NCBI RefSeq assembly: GCF_005876985.1
Contig: NZ_VAHD01000003.1
Location: 186,001-250,000 of the forward strand
Direction: 5' to 3'
Source of the DNA: Rhodoferax bucti
GTDB lineage: Bacteria; Pseudomonadota; Gammaproteobacteria; Burkholderiales; Burkholderiaceae_C
DNA: 64,000 bases
Shown: piece by piece, positions 1-8,562 of the stretch
Position numbering within the stretch: the stretch's first letter is position 1
Layout of the letters: each line of letters starts with the position of its first letter
The notes under the pieces: model-generated
The model's database searches: none
The model's input: only the letters and a program-made list of their open reading frames with translations
What the model was told of the DNA's origin: nothing
Translations under genes and position numbers: made by a program

Positions 1-983
1 ATAGGCTGGCCCGGATTTTTGGGAGTGTCGAAGGCGCCAATGTCGATCTGCCGACCCTGCACAAAATAGTCGGTGAACTCGCGGTTGAAGTTCTGGTTGG
101 GGTCGGGCTCGAAAGTAAAGGTCGTGCTGCCGCTGCTACTACGTGCCAAGGGTTGGTCGGAATACTGGCGGTCCTCGATCAGCCGGTCCAGCAGCTTGCG
201 GTAGTGGGCGGTGATGTTTTTCACATAGCCCATGTCCTTGTAGCGGCCCTCGATCTTGAAGCTGCGGATGCCTGCGTCCACCAAAGCGGCCAGGTTTTCG
301 CTCTGGTTGTTGTCCTTCATGGACAGCACATGCTTGTCGTGGGCCACAAAGCGCCCCTTGTCGTCCACCACCTGGTAGGGCAGGCGGCAGGCCTGGCTAC
401 ATTCGCCCCGGTTGGCGCTGCGCCCGGTGTGGGCCGCGCTGATATAGCACTGGCCGCTGTAGGCCACGCATAGGGCGCCGTGGATGAAGAACTCCAGCGT
501 GCATTTCTCAGGATCGGTCGCGGCGCGGATGGCCGCTATCTGCTTGGTGGTCAGTTCGCGCGCCAGCACGATTTGACTTAGCCCCACGTCTTGCAGGAAG
601 CGCGCTTTCTCCGGCGTGCGGATATCGGTCTGGGTGCTGGCATGCAATTGCAGCGGTGGCATGTCGAGGGTCAACAGGCCCATGTCCTGCACGATCAGTG
701 CATCCACCCCGGCTTCATACAGTTGCCATGCCTGCTTGCGCGCAGGCTCCAGTTCGTCATCCCGCAGGATGGTGTTCATGGTGACGAAAATGCGGCTGTT
801 GAAACGGTGGGCATGCGCCGCCAGCCGGGCGATATCGGCCACACTGTTGTCGGCGCTGGAACGGGCACCAAAGCCCGGTCCGCCGATGTACACCGCGTCA
901 GCACCGTGGTTGACGGCTTCAATGCCGATGTCGGCCGTGCGGGCCGGGGCCAGCAGTTCGAGTTGAAAATCTTGCAGGGACAT
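1..983 (-). CDS. rlhA: 23S rRNA C2501 hydroxylase RlhA (peptidase U32 family), 3' end outside window
   Basis: The first about 327 residues are visible; the gene continues beyond base 1. The start ATG is the complement of 981-983. The N-terminus contains ELLAPARTADIGIEAVNHGA and GADAVYIGGPGFGAR, followed by LHASTQTDIRT, IEFF-type FFIHGALCVAYSGQCY and RGECSQACRLPY, the cysteine-rich signature of U32 proteins. It matches E. coli YdcP/RlhA far better than YegQ/TrhP, including the KDNxQ and FKIEGRYKDM stretches. RlhA is known to be needed for 5-hydroxycytidine at 23S rRNA position 2501, although the family was first called collagenase-like peptidase. It is divergent from the MFS gene. The assignment to RlhA rather than another U32 paralogue is from remembered sequence similarity. 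Confidence 0.9.
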   Translation of the reverse strand, partial: MSLQDFQLELLAPARTADIGIEAVNHGADAVYIGGPGFGARSSADNSVADIARLAAHAHRFNSRIFVTMNTILRDDELEPARKQAWQLYEAGVDALIVQDMGLLTLDMPPLQLHASTQTDIRTPEKARFLQDVGLSQIVLARELTTKQIAAIRAATDPEKCTLEFFIHGALCVAYSGQCYISAAHTGRSANRGECSQACRLPYQVVDDKGRFVAHDKHVLSMKDNNQSENLAALVDAGIRSFKIEGRYKDMGYVKNITAHYRKLLDRLIEDRQYSDQPLARSSSGSTTFTFEPDPNQNFNREFTDYFVQGRQIDIGAFDTPKNPGQP

Positions 984-1044
984 GGGGCAGGATTATCCCG
1001 CAGGCCGTCTTTTCCCTACGGGCTGGCTACACTCTGCGCCTCCC

Positions 1045-2235
1045 ATGCACACTTCCCACCCCACCCACTGGTCCCGCGTATTCCTCTTGTGGGGTTGCGG
1101 CATTCTGGCCGCGATGCAATTCGCCAAGATTTCGCTGACGTTTTCCATTCTGCAGGCGCAGTTTGGAGTGAGTCCTGCCCAGATGGGCTGGGTGCTGTCC
1201 ATGGTCGGGGTGGTGGGCTTGAGCCTGGGGGTCAGCATGGGCTTGCTGGCTCCGCGGGTCGGGTACCGGCGCCTGCTGACCGGGGGCTTGGTGCTCGGGG
1301 CCGTGTTGGCCGGCGTGCAGACACTCGATTTGCCCTTTGGCTGGTTTTTTGCCACCCGCGTGCTGGAGGGAGCCTCGCACCTTTCGGTAGTGGTGGCCGC
1401 CCCCACGCTCATGGCAGGGGCGGCTGGCCCGGCACACCGCTCCGTGGCCATGGGGCTGTGGAGCACGTTTGTAGGGACCGCTTTTGCTCTGTGCGCTGCT
1501 TTCGGGCAGGCCTTTTTGATGCATTTCAGCGTGTACCACCTGTTTGCCCTGCATGCGGCTTTGCTGCTGCTGGCAGCCGTGTGCGTGTGGTGCATGGTGC
1601 CTGCGGACCCGGCACGGGTGCCGGAGGCCGCACGGGGCAGCCTGCTGGCCCGCCATGTACGCATCTATACCCACTGGGCCACTGCCATGCCGGGCTTGTG
1701 CTTTTTTTGCTATACCGGCCTCGCCGTGGCCTTGCTTACCTTTCTGCCGCGCGGCTTGCCGGAGAGCCAACATGGGGTTGCCGCCGTGCTGCCTTTTGTA
1801 GGCATGGCGGGCACCTTCGGCGCCGGCTGGCTGACCCGCAGGCGCCACCCCATGCAGCTGTTACAGTGGATTTATCCCGCCATGGGTCTGTCGGGTATGG
1901 CGTGCGCCTTTGCTGCTTACAGCGAATGGGGTTACACCGCCGCTGCCTTGCTGCTGATGGGCATTTCCGGCCTTGCGGGAGGCACAGCGTTCGCACTGAT
2001 ACCGGCCCTGAACAAAGATGCCGCCCAGCAGGCCCGGGCCAACGGCGCGGTCGCTCAGATGGGCAACCTGGGTGCCACCTTGGGGCCGCCTACCTTTGCG
2101 CTGGCTTTGAGCCACCAACCCGCCTGGGGCTTGGCCATGCCGGTTGTTGTGCTGGCCGCGCTGGGGTGGTTCATTTTGCGATGGGGCCAGCGGCACCAAG
2201 CACTCGCCGCAGAAGCGCTTACCGCCAAGTCGTAA
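1045..2235 (+). CDS. MFS transporter
   Basis: A 396-residue polytopic membrane protein with about 12 hydrophobic segments, typical of the major facilitator superfamily. The first helix follows MHTSHPTHWSRVF; the loop between helices 2 and 3 carries GLLAPRVGYRRLLTG, a version of the MFS motif A, and helix 4-5 has TRVLEGASH. The ATG at 1045 was chosen because the upstream in-frame ATG at 982 would overlap the start of the divergent rlhA gene and add a hydrophilic tail not expected in this family. The gene ends 6 bases before the DUF1624 gene, so the two are probably cotranscribed. Substrate cannot be told from the sequence; YNFM- and CynX-like permeases are possible relatives. Confidence 0.85.
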   Translation: MHTSHPTHWSRVFLLWGCGILAAMQFAKISLTFSILQAQFGVSPAQMGWVLSMVGVVGLSLGVSMGLLAPRVGYRRLLTGGLVLGAVLAGVQTLDLPFGWFFATRVLEGASHLSVVVAAPTLMAGAAGPAHRSVAMGLWSTFVGTAFALCAAFGQAFLMHFSVYHLFALHAALLLLAAVCVWCMVPADPARVPEAARGSLLARHVRIYTHWATAMPGLCFFCYTGLAVALLTFLPRGLPESQHGVAAVLPFVGMAGTFGAGWLTRRRHPMQLLQWIYPAMGLSGMACAFAAYSEWGYTAAALLLMGISGLAGGTAFALIPALNKDAAQQARANGAVAQMGNLGATLGPPTFALALSHQPAWGLAMPVVVLAALGWFILRWGQRHQALAAEALTAKS

Positions 2236-2241
2236 GCACCT

Positions 2242-2988
2242 ATGCACGCCCGACGCTTGGACAATCTTGATGCCCTCCGTGGCTTGGCCATGGTGTGGAT
2301 GACGGTGTTCCACTTCTGCTTCGACCTGAACAACGCCCGCATTCTCCAGCAGGATTTTCATCACAACCCGGTGTGGACCTGGCAGCGCACCTTCATCCTC
2401 AGTCTGTTTCTGGTGTGTGCAGGGGTAGGGCAGGCCCTCGCACGGCGCCAAGGCCAAAGCTGGCGTCAGTTTGGCAAGCGGTGGGGGCAGATTGCGGCGG
2501 CCGCCGGGCTGGTGTCGCTGGGGTCATGGCTCATGTTTCCCCACAGCTATATCTATTTCGGGGTGCTGCACGGCATGGCTGTGATGCTGCTGATCGTTCG
2601 CTTGCTGATGCCGTGGGGGCAGTGGTATGCCGCACTTGGTATGGCGATTATTGCTATCCATTTGATCGCTGGTCGCGCATTGTCTGCGTGGGCTAGCAGC
2701 GTATCCGGCATTGATTTTGATGCGCCTGCCTTGCATTGGGTCGGGCTGATCACCCGTTTGCCTATCACCGAAGACTATGTGCCCCTGTTCCCTTGGCTGG
2801 GGGTCATGTTGCTGGGCGCGGCGGCCATGCAAAAGTACCTGGCGCATGCAGTGCCGCCCACTGGGGAGCGCGGCCAAGGATGGCTGCATCGCAAACTGAC
2901 GCAGCTGGGGCGCTACAGCTTGAGCTACTACCTGCTGCACCAGCCGCTGATGTTGGGCTTGTTGTGGTTGGCAGGCATACGCGCCTGA
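2242..2988 (+). CDS. DUF1624 / heparan-alpha-glucosaminide N-acetyltransferase-like membrane protein
   Basis: A 248-residue integral membrane protein. The N-terminus RLDNLDALRGLAMVWMTVFH is the hallmark of the DUF1624/HGSNAT catalytic family (acyltransferase-3-like: an RLD-x-LRG motif with a membrane histidine). Other family marks are FLVCAGVGQALARR, the YIYFGVLHGMAVMLL segment and a C-terminal YSLSYYLLHQPLMLG helix. The role is presumably transacylation of a membrane or periplasmic sugar, but substrates of bacterial members are unknown. It follows the MFS gene by 6 bases and is closed by a hairpin terminator at 3008-3033. Confidence 0.85.
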   Translation: MHARRLDNLDALRGLAMVWMTVFHFCFDLNNARILQQDFHHNPVWTWQRTFILSLFLVCAGVGQALARRQGQSWRQFGKRWGQIAAAAGLVSLGSWLMFPHSYIYFGVLHGMAVMLLIVRLLMPWGQWYAALGMAIIAIHLIAGRALSAWASSVSGIDFDAPALHWVGLITRLPITEDYVPLFPWLGVMLLGAAAMQKYLAHAVPPTGERGQGWLHRKLTQLGRYSLSYYLLHQPLMLGLLWLAGIRA

Positions 2989-3007
2989 ACAAGCACGTGG
3001 GGACAAC

Positions 3008-3033
3008 AAAAAAGCGGCCGAAGCCGCTTTTTT
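3008..3033. terminator. Bidirectional Rho-independent terminator
   Basis: An 11-bp perfect stem (AAAAAAGCGGC at 3008-3018 and its complement at 3023-3033) encloses the tetraloop CGAA. It has an A-run on one side and a T-run on the other, so it can end transcription of both convergent units: the DUF1624 gene on plus and the parvulin gene on minus. Confidence 0.92.
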
Positions 3034-3054
3034 GTTTGAAAGGCCTGGAATGGC

Positions 3055-3837
3055 TTATTCGACCTTGGCCTTGGCGCGCAGGTCTTCCTGGAACTTGGCA
3101 ATCTTTTGCTGTTGCAGTTGCTGTGCAATCTGGGGCTTTACATCTTCATACTTGGGCAACTGGGCTTCGCGCACGTCTTCCAAGCGGATGATGTGGTAGC
3201 CGAATTGGGTTTTGACCGGGGTGTCGGTCAACTTGCCTTTGCTCAGCGCGGTCAGCGCGTCAGAGAACTCTTTCACGTAGCTGCTGGCATTGGCCCAATC
3301 CAGGTCACCACCGTTGGCGCCGGAGCCGGGGTCTTTGGAGTTTTTCTTGGCCAGGTCTTCAAACTTGGCGCCTTTTTTGAGCTGGGCAATCAGGGCCTTG
3401 GCTTGCTCTTCTTTTTCCACCAGGATGTGGCGGGCGCGGTATTCCTTGCCGGCGTTTGCCGCGGCAAACTTGTCGTACTCGGCCTTGGTTTCTTCGTCAG
3501 TCACCGGGTTCTTCTTTTGGAAGTCGGCAAACAACTCACGGATCAGGATGGACTGACGGGTCAGTTCCAGCTGGTTTTTGTAGTCTTCCGTGGCATCCAG
3601 ACCTTGGGCTTGGGCGGCTTGCACAAAAATTTCGCGGGCGATGATTTCTTCGCGCAACTGGCCTTGCATTTCAGGTGTCACAGGGCGGCCGGAACGGGCC
3701 ACTTGTTGGGCGAGGGCATCCATGCGCGAGGAAGGAACGGCCTTGCCGTTCACGATGGCGATGTTTTGTGCCATCGCGCTGGAGGCGACCACCATCAGGC
3801 TGGCTGCAGCCAAGGCGGACAAAATGTGCTTCTTCAT
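3055..3837 (-). CDS. Periplasmic peptidyl-prolyl isomerase (parvulin, PpiC/PrsA type)
   Basis: A 260-residue exported foldase. Residues 1-23 form a Sec signal peptide ending SSAMA. A helical chaperone region (about 30-125) precedes a single parvulin domain at about 130-225, recognisable by YRARHILVEKEEQA, DPGSGANGGDLDW and KTQFGYHIIRLEDVR; the C-terminus is a charged helix. It resembles the Bordetella Par27 class of betaproteobacterial parvulins, which catalyse proline isomerisation and hold outer-membrane protein clients. The start has AAGGAA seven bases upstream. It is the last gene of the msrB-yciB-bolA block, 21 bases after bolA. Confidence 0.92.
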   Translation of the reverse strand: MKKHILSALAAASLMVVASSAMAQNIAIVNGKAVPSSRMDALAQQVARSGRPVTPEMQGQLREEIIAREIFVQAAQAQGLDATEDYKNQLELTRQSILIRELFADFQKKNPVTDEETKAEYDKFAAANAGKEYRARHILVEKEEQAKALIAQLKKGAKFEDLAKKNSKDPGSGANGGDLDWANASSYVKEFSDALTALSKGKLTDTPVKTQFGYHIIRLEDVREAQLPKYEDVKPQIAQQLQQQKIAKFQEDLRAKAKVE

Positions 3838-3858
3838 ACCGTTTCCTTCAGGAATGCT

Positions 3859-4155
3859 TTAAATCTGAGAGTTGCCAGAGGGCGAGGCTTCGGCCTCAAT
3901 GGCCAAGGCGTGCAGGCCCTGATCAATGAAATCTTGCAGCGAATCATACACAAGGCGATGCCTTGCTACCCGGCTCAAACCGGTAAATAAAGGTGAAGCA
4001 ATCTTCACCCGGAAATGCGTGCCCACACCGCTGGGGTCTGCCCCCGCGTGACCCGCATGCTGGTAGCTTTCGTCAATCACTTGCAGCGCAACGGGTTGCA
4101 ATTTTTCACGCAAGCGGTGGTCGAGCGCAGCGGCGGTAGGAAGGTGTGCGCTCAT
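3859..4155 (-). CDS. bolA: BolA family protein
   Basis: A 98-residue BolA protein. The core contains [11 protein letters not shown] followed by [26 protein letters not shown], with the conserved HFxVxIxSxxFxGxxxxxRHRxVY pattern including the histidine of the RHR turn, then [18 protein letters not shown]. BolA proteins bind monothiol glutaredoxins with a shared [2Fe-2S] cluster and act in iron-sulfur trafficking and stress morphology. The start codon overlaps the yciB stop in an ATGA junction (4152-4155), so translation is coupled. The neighbourhood (methionine sulfoxide reductase, septation protein, foldase) suggests an envelope and oxidative stress unit. Confidence 0.93.
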   Translation of the reverse strand: MSAHLPTAAALDHRLREKLQPVALQVIDESYQHAGHAGADPSGVGTHFRVKIASPLFTGLSRVARHRLVYDSLQDFIDQGLHALAIEAEASPSGNSQI

Positions 4156-4733
4156 GGGGCAGGGGGCTCATCGGTGGAGGCGTCGGCCTTCAGGTACGGC
4201 GAAATGTAGAGCCCTTGGCCGATCAAGAAAGCCAGCGGGAACACATAGCCCCAAAGCTTGAAATTGGCCCACGCGTCTTCGCTGAAATACGCGGCGACAT
4301 AGCCGTTGCTGATCGCCATGAAAGCGGTGTAAACAATCCAGGCGATGTTGAGCTTGTGCCACACCGCATCCGGCAGCTCCAGCTGGCTGCCCAGCATGGA
4401 CTTCAAGAAGTTGTGCTTCATGCCCCACACGGCCACGGCCAGTGCGATAGCCATACCCGCGTACAACACGGTGGGTTTCCACATGATGAAGCGCTTGTCG
4501 TGCAATACCAAAGTGATGGTGCCGAACACCAGAATCATGCCCAAGGTGATCTTGTGCATGGTGGTGAGCTTTTTGTCGATCCAGTAAATGATGGCCATCT
4601 GTCCCACCGTGGCGGCCATCAGCACCGGGGTGGCAAAGTAAATGGCTTCGTCTTTGCTGATACCAAACCAGTCGTGCAGCTTGTAGGCTGCGAAAAACAG
4701 CAGGATGGGGATGAAGTCGAGTAAGGTTTTCAT
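4152..4733 (-). CDS. yciB: Inner membrane septation protein A (YciB/IspZ family)
   Basis: A 193-residue membrane protein starting [20 protein letters not shown] with about five membrane helices, a typical YciB. Other family features are [27 protein letters not shown] and the [17 protein letters not shown] segment. YciB is linked to cell envelope synthesis and septum formation. The ATG at 4733 is used because it overlaps the msrB stop (ATGA at 4730-4733) and matches family length; a longer frame to 4838 would sit inside msrB. The C-terminal overlap with bolA is also ATGA. The tail [10 protein letters not shown] is a short species-specific extension. Confidence 0.93.
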   Translation of the reverse strand: MKTLLDFIPILLFFAAYKLHDWFGISKDEAIYFATPVLMAATVGQMAIIYWIDKKLTTMHKITLGMILVFGTITLVLHDKRFIMWKPTVLYAGMAIALAVAVWGMKHNFLKSMLGSQLELPDAVWHKLNIAWIVYTAFMAISNGYVAAYFSEDAWANFKLWGYVFPLAFLIGQGLYISPYLKADASTDEPPAP

Positions 4734-5137
4734 TTGGGCGTGAAGTGTAGCGAGGCCGAGTTCATGCAATAGCGCAGGCCGGTGTCGGTCGGGCCATCGG
4801 GGAACACATGGCCCAGGTGCGCGCCACATTGGCTGCACACCGTTTCTACCCGCACCATGCCGTGGCTGCGGTCGGTGATTTCGGTGATGGCGCCGGGGAT
4901 CGCTAGCGAAAAGCTGGGCCAGCCGCAGTGGGCGTCGAACTTGGTGTCCGAGTCAAACAGCTTGGCGCTGCAGCACATGCAGTGGTAGCTGCCGTCGGCC
5001 CAGTGGGTCTCGTACTTGCCGGTAAAGGGGCGCTCGGTGGCAGCCTGGCGCGTCACTTGGTAAGCCACGGCCTCGGCACCTTTTTCGGCCAACAAGGCTT
5101 TCCATTCGGCGTCGGTTTTCTGGATGGGGAATGTCAT
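4730..5137 (-). CDS. msrB: Peptide-methionine (R)-S-oxide reductase MsrB
   Basis: A 135-residue single-domain MsrB that reduces methionine-R-sulfoxide in proteins. Zinc ligands are the pairs C53/C56 (HCMCC) and C101/C104 (CSQCG), and the catalytic cysteine is C124 in RYCMNSASL. Also present are DAHCGWPSF and [12 protein letters not shown]. The start at 5137 has AGGAGTT just upstream, and the further upstream ATG at 5164 lacks such a site. First gene of a four-gene unit in which the first three members overlap by ATGA. Confidence 0.95.
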   Translation of the reverse strand: MTFPIQKTDAEWKALLAEKGAEAVAYQVTRQAATERPFTGKYETHWADGSYHCMCCSAKLFDSDTKFDAHCGWPSFSLAIPGAITEITDRSHGMVRVETVCSQCGAHLGHVFPDGPTDTGLRYCMNSASLHFTPK

Positions 5138-5179
5138 GGGAACTCCTGAAATGCGTGGATGCACAGCAGCCCTGAAAGT

Positions 5180-6664
5180 TCAGGAGCTGCAGCTGATGGA
5201 GATGTGCGAAGCCCAGTCCGGCGGAAAACCGGCCCAAGCGTCAAACTCCGGGTGTTCGTCGTACGGCGTCTCCAGAACTTTCAGCAAATTAGCGACCATG
5301 CTGAAATCTTTTTGCCGCGCGGCTTGAATGGCCTGCTCGCCCAAGTGGTTGCGCAACACATACTTCGGGTTGGTTTTGAGCATCAAATCAGCTGCTAGCG
5401 CCCGTGGAATATGCGCAAGCAGCTCCGAATATGATAGCAACCAGGCGTCAAAGCCGGCTCTATCCAGAAAGAGGTCGCGCACCGAATCAGCAGCCGAGAC
5501 TTCGTCCCGCACCCAGTGGCTTAGGCGGCGCCAGAAGATGGTGAAGTCCACTTTGTCGGCGGCCAGCAGTTTCAAAATGCCTTCGATGACCGGCTTGTGC
5601 GCCTCTTGCACATCACTGAACCCCAACTTGGCGGCCATGCGGCGGACGAACGCGCGGGGGAAGATGTCTTTGAAGGTTTCCAGTGCCGCAATCGCGTGCT
5701 CTTGCTCGGCAATCAAAGGCATCATGGCCTGGCCCAGGCAAAACAGGTTCCAGTACGCCACATTCGGTTGTTTGTAGAAGGCGTAGCGGCCGCCCGTGTC
5801 GGAGTGGTTGCAGATATGACCGGGGTCGTAGGCATCCATGAACTGGAAAGGCCCGTAATCGATGGTCAGTCCGAGGATGCTCATGTTGTCGGTATTCATC
5901 ACCCCATGGCAAAAGCCCACCGCCTGCCAGTGCGCCACCATCTCTGCGGTGCGCTCGGTCACGACGGCCAAGAGCGATACGTAAGGGTTGCCATTCCAGC
6001 GCACATCGCTGCGGCAGTCGGGGTAGTGGTGGTCGATGACAAAGTCGGCCAGCGTCTTCAACTCATCTGGCAGGCCGTGGTGGCAAAAATGCTCGAAGTG
6101 CCCGAAACGGATGAAGCTGGGGGCCAAGCGCGTTACCACGGCGGCCGTCTCCATCTCTTCCCGGCGTACCAAGGCATCGGAGCCGGTGACGCACAGGGCG
6201 CGCGAGGTGGGCACGCCTAGGCCATGCATGGCCTCGCTGGCCAGAAATTCGCGGATGCTGCTGCGCAGCACGGCGCGGCCATCGCCCATGCGGGAAAAAG
6301 GTGTGAGCCCGGCGCCTTTGAGCTGCACCTCCAGGCCATGCAGCTCTCCCAGCAGAATGGCCCGGCCATCGCCCAGCTGCCCGGCCCATTGGCCGAACTG
6401 GTGGCCGCTGTACACGCTGGCCAGGGGCGCACTTCCGGCCAGCAAGCGGTTGCCCGTGAGGGCTTGCAAGACATCGGGGTGGTTTAAATAGGCCGTATCC
6501 AGCCCGGCCCAGCGCGCCGCAGAGGCGCTGGTGCCGACCCAATAGGGCGCAGGCAGGGGAGTGGGGTGGAGCGGCGCATAGAAGGCATCGCCCAAACCGG
6601 CAAAGCGGTTGTTCCAGGGGAGATCAAGGTCCAGCGCTTCGGGCGCGGGTGGCAGATGAGACAT
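5180..6664 (-). CDS. selO: Protein adenylyltransferase SelO (YdiU)
   Basis: A 494-residue SelO pseudokinase, which transfers AMP from ATP to hydroxyl side chains of redox-related proteins. Visible motifs are [18 protein letters not shown] (about 85-102), [32 protein letters not shown], the catalytic-loop stretch [10 protein letters not shown] (D259/N260), the metal-binding [10 protein letters not shown], and a C-terminal SCSS tail at the place where eukaryotic SelO carries selenocysteine. The segment at about 409-428 ([18 protein letters not shown]) is encoded by a copy of the dispersed repeat and lies just before the conserved [10 protein letters not shown]. The ATG at 6682 is an alternative start adding six residues. 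Confidence 0.95.
   Translation of the reverse strand: MSHLPPAPEALDLDLPWNNRFAGLGDAFYAPLHPTPLPAPYWVGTSASAARWAGLDTAYLNHPDVLQALTGNRLLAGSAPLASVYSGHQFGQWAGQLGDGRAILLGELHGLEVQLKGAGLTPFSRMGDGRAVLRSSIREFLASEAMHGLGVPTSRALCVTGSDALVRREEMETAAVVTRLAPSFIRFGHFEHFCHHGLPDELKTLADFVIDHHYPDCRSDVRWNGNPYVSLLAVVTERTAEMVAHWQAVGFCHGVMNTDNMSILGLTIDYGPFQFMDAYDPGHICNHSDTGGRYAFYKQPNVAYWNLFCLGQAMMPLIAEQEHAIAALETFKDIFPRAFVRRMAAKLGFSDVQEAHKPVIEGILKLLAADKVDFTIFWRRLSHWVRDEVSAADSVRDLFLDRAGFDAWLLSYSELLAHIPRALAADLMLKTNPKYVLRNHLGEQAIQAARQKDFSMVANLLKVLETPYDEHPEFDAWAGFPPDWASHISISCSS
5382..5438 (-). repeat. Dispersed hairpin repeat copy 1, inside selO
   Basis: Read on the minus strand this begins GCTATCAT and continues GGAGCTGCTTGCGC, ATATTCCACGG, GCGCTAGCAGCTGAT. 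It shares nearly every base of the core with the copy at 32135-32188. The arms GCTGCTTGCGC and GCGCTAGCAGC form an 11-bp stem with one mismatch around an 11-base loop. The selO frame reads through it without interruption. Confidence 0.8.
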
Positions 6665-6804
6665 GTGAGGATTGTCCCGCATACGACTAATTCAAGCCCT
6701 TTGCGGGGCTTTGGCCGCAGTACTATGTGTGTCGCCGAGGTGGCAACCATCCGGTGGATGGCGTTGGTGTGTTTCCCATAAAACTTAGAGATAGAGGTGA
6801 CTTG

Positions 6805-8433
6805 ATGTTAGGTCTGATGCAAAGCCAGCAGTTGCTGATTTCCACCTTGATTGACTTTGCCGAACGCCACCACGGCGAAGGCGAAATCGTGTCCCGCCGG
6901 GTGGAGGGCGATATCCACCGCACCACCTACCGCGAAGTAGCCGCCCGGTCCCGCAAAGTGGCCCACGCCCTGGACAGCCTGGACCTCGCGTTCAGCGACC
7001 GGGTTGCCACCCTGGCCTGGAACGGTTACCGCCACCTGGAGTTGTATTTCGGTGTGAGCGGCTCCGGCCGCGTGTTGCACACCCTGAACCCGCGCCTGCA
7101 CCCCGACCAGATTGTGTGGATTGCCAACCACGCCGAAGACCAGGTGCTGTGCTTCGACATGAGCTTCCTGCCCATCGTGCAAGCGGTGCACAGCCGCTGC
7201 ACCACCGTCAAACACTGGATTGCGCTGTGCGACGCCGACAAATTGCCCGCCGACACCGGCATTCCCGGCTTGCAAAGCTACGAGGCCTGGATCGCCCCGC
7301 ACTCCACCAGCTACCACTGGCCGGACTTTGACGAGAACTCGGCCTCCAGCATGTGCTACACCAGTGGCACCACCGGCAACCCGAAGGCCGCGCTGTACAG
7401 CCACCGCTCCACCATCCTGCATGCGTTCTCCGGCGCGCTGCCCGATGCGCTCAACATGAGTGCCCGCGACGCAGTGCTGCCTGTGGTGCCCATGTTCCAC
7501 GTCAATGCCTGGGGTCTGCCGTATTCCGCGGCCATGACGGGCGCCAAACTGGTATTCCCTGGCCCGGCCATGGACGGCAAATCGATTTTTGAACTCATCG
7601 AGTCTGAAAAGGTGAGCTTTGCCGCCGGCGTGCCCACCGTGTGGCAGATGATGCTGAGCCACATGCAGACCGGAGGGCTGCGTTTCTCCACCCTCAAGCG
7701 CACCGTGATTGGGGGCTCGGCCTGCCCGCCGGCCATGATCACTGCGTTCAACGACGTCTATGGCGTAGAAGTGCTGCACGCCTGGGGCATGACCGAAATG
7801 TCGCCCTTGGGCACCGTGTGCACGCTCAAAAACAAGCACCTCACGCTCGACCCCGCTGACAAGATGAAAGTGCGCCTCAAGCAAGGCCGCGGCATCTACG
7901 GCGTGGACATGAAGATTGTGGATGGCGAAGGCGCCGAGCTGCCGTGGGACGGCAAGGCCTATGGCGATTTGTTGGTCAAAGGCCCCTGGGTCATCAGCGA
8001 GTACTACAAGGGCGAGGGCCATTCGCCCCTGATCGATGGCTGGTTCCCCACGGGCGATGTGGCCACCATCGACCCCGATGGCTTCATGCAAATCACCGAC
8101 CGCAGCAAGGACGTCATCAAGTCCGGTGGCGAGTGGATCAGCTCGATTGATGTGGAAAACATCGCCATGGCACACCCCGCAGTGGCCATGGCTGCCTGCA
8201 TCGGCATGAAGCACCCCAAGTGGGACGAGCGCCCCATCATTGCCGTGGTCAAAAAGCCGGGCTTTGATGTCACCCGCGAAGAGTTGCTGGCTTTTTATGA
8301 CGGCAAAACCGCCAAATGGCAGGTGCCGGACGATGTGGTGTTTGTCGATGCCATTCCCTTGGGCGGTACCGGGAAGATGCAAAAAACCAAGCTGCGCGAC
8401 CTGCTGCAGGACTACCGTTTGCCCAATACCTGA
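6805..8433 (+). CDS. Medium/long-chain acyl-CoA ligase (AMP-binding; DmdB-like length and form)
   Basis: A 542-residue ANL-superfamily ligase that activates a carboxylic acid with ATP and CoA. The P-loop-like motif [20 protein letters not shown] covers about 183-201 (SGTTG at 187-191), followed by [26 protein letters not shown] with the ribose-binding Asp, [15 protein letters not shown] at the hinge, and the C-terminal catalytic lysine in [13 protein letters not shown]. The start at 6805 has AGAGGTGA ten bases upstream; the frame extends to 6727 without a ribosome site. Proteins of this form are often called 3-(methylthio)propionyl-CoA ligase or fatty acid CoA ligase, and the substrate cannot be fixed here. 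It heads the acyl-CoA catabolic cluster. Confidence 0.9.
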   Translation: MLGLMQSQQLLISTLIDFAERHHGEGEIVSRRVEGDIHRTTYREVAARSRKVAHALDSLDLAFSDRVATLAWNGYRHLELYFGVSGSGRVLHTLNPRLHPDQIVWIANHAEDQVLCFDMSFLPIVQAVHSRCTTVKHWIALCDADKLPADTGIPGLQSYEAWIAPHSTSYHWPDFDENSASSMCYTSGTTGNPKAALYSHRSTILHAFSGALPDALNMSARDAVLPVVPMFHVNAWGLPYSAAMTGAKLVFPGPAMDGKSIFELIESEKVSFAAGVPTVWQMMLSHMQTGGLRFSTLKRTVIGGSACPPAMITAFNDVYGVEVLHAWGMTEMSPLGTVCTLKNKHLTLDPADKMKVRLKQGRGIYGVDMKIVDGEGAELPWDGKAYGDLLVKGPWVISEYYKGEGHSPLIDGWFPTGDVATIDPDGFMQITDRSKDVIKSGGEWISSIDVENIAMAHPAVAMAACIGMKHPKWDERPIIAVVKKPGFDVTREELLAFYDGKTAKWQVPDDVVFVDAIPLGGTGKMQKTKLRDLLQDYRLPNT

Positions 8434-8454
8434 CGCGGGAATATCTAGGGAAAA

Positions 8455-8480
8455 CCCTTTGTCCCTGCCGTGACAAAGGG
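8455..8480 (+). other. Stem-loop after the acyl-CoA ligase gene
   Basis: CCCTTTGTC (8455-8463) and its exact complement GACAAAGGG (8472-8480) flank an 8-base loop. There is no T-run after it, so it is either a weak terminator or an mRNA 3' stabilising hairpin. It lies between the ligase stop and the promoter-like sequence of the next gene. Confidence 0.5.
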
Positions 8481-8482
8481 GC

Positions 8483-8510
8483 TTGGCCGGGCGGCCAAAG
8501 CCCCTACAAT
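8483..8510 (+). promoter_or_regulatory. Putative sigma-70 promoter of the beta-oxidation fusion gene
   Basis: TTGGCC (8483-8488) and TACAAT (8505-8510) are spaced by 16 bases and resemble -35 and -10 hexamers. The transcript would start at about 8517, overlapping the palindrome at 8519-8532, a standard repressor arrangement. Prediction by eye only. Confidence 0.45.
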
Positions 8511-8518
8511 TCTTAAAA

Positions 8519-8532
8519 AGAACGATCGTTCT
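8519..8532. promoter_or_regulatory. Perfect 14-bp palindrome, candidate TetR-type operator
   Basis: AGAACGATCGTTCT is fully self-complementary and lies immediately downstream of the putative -10 box and 30 bases before the start codon. Palindromes of this size at the transcription start of acyl-CoA catabolism genes are commonly bound by TetR-family acyl-CoA-responsive repressors in betaproteobacteria. No regulator gene is in the window, so the partner is inferred. Confidence 0.55.
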
Positions 8533-8562
8533 ATTTTGAGAAAACTCACTCACGGAGCCCGC

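Noticed and set aside
8455..8480. Hairpin after the ligase gene as a true terminator
   Set aside because: The stem is perfect but there is no T-run, so it is listed only as a stem-loop.
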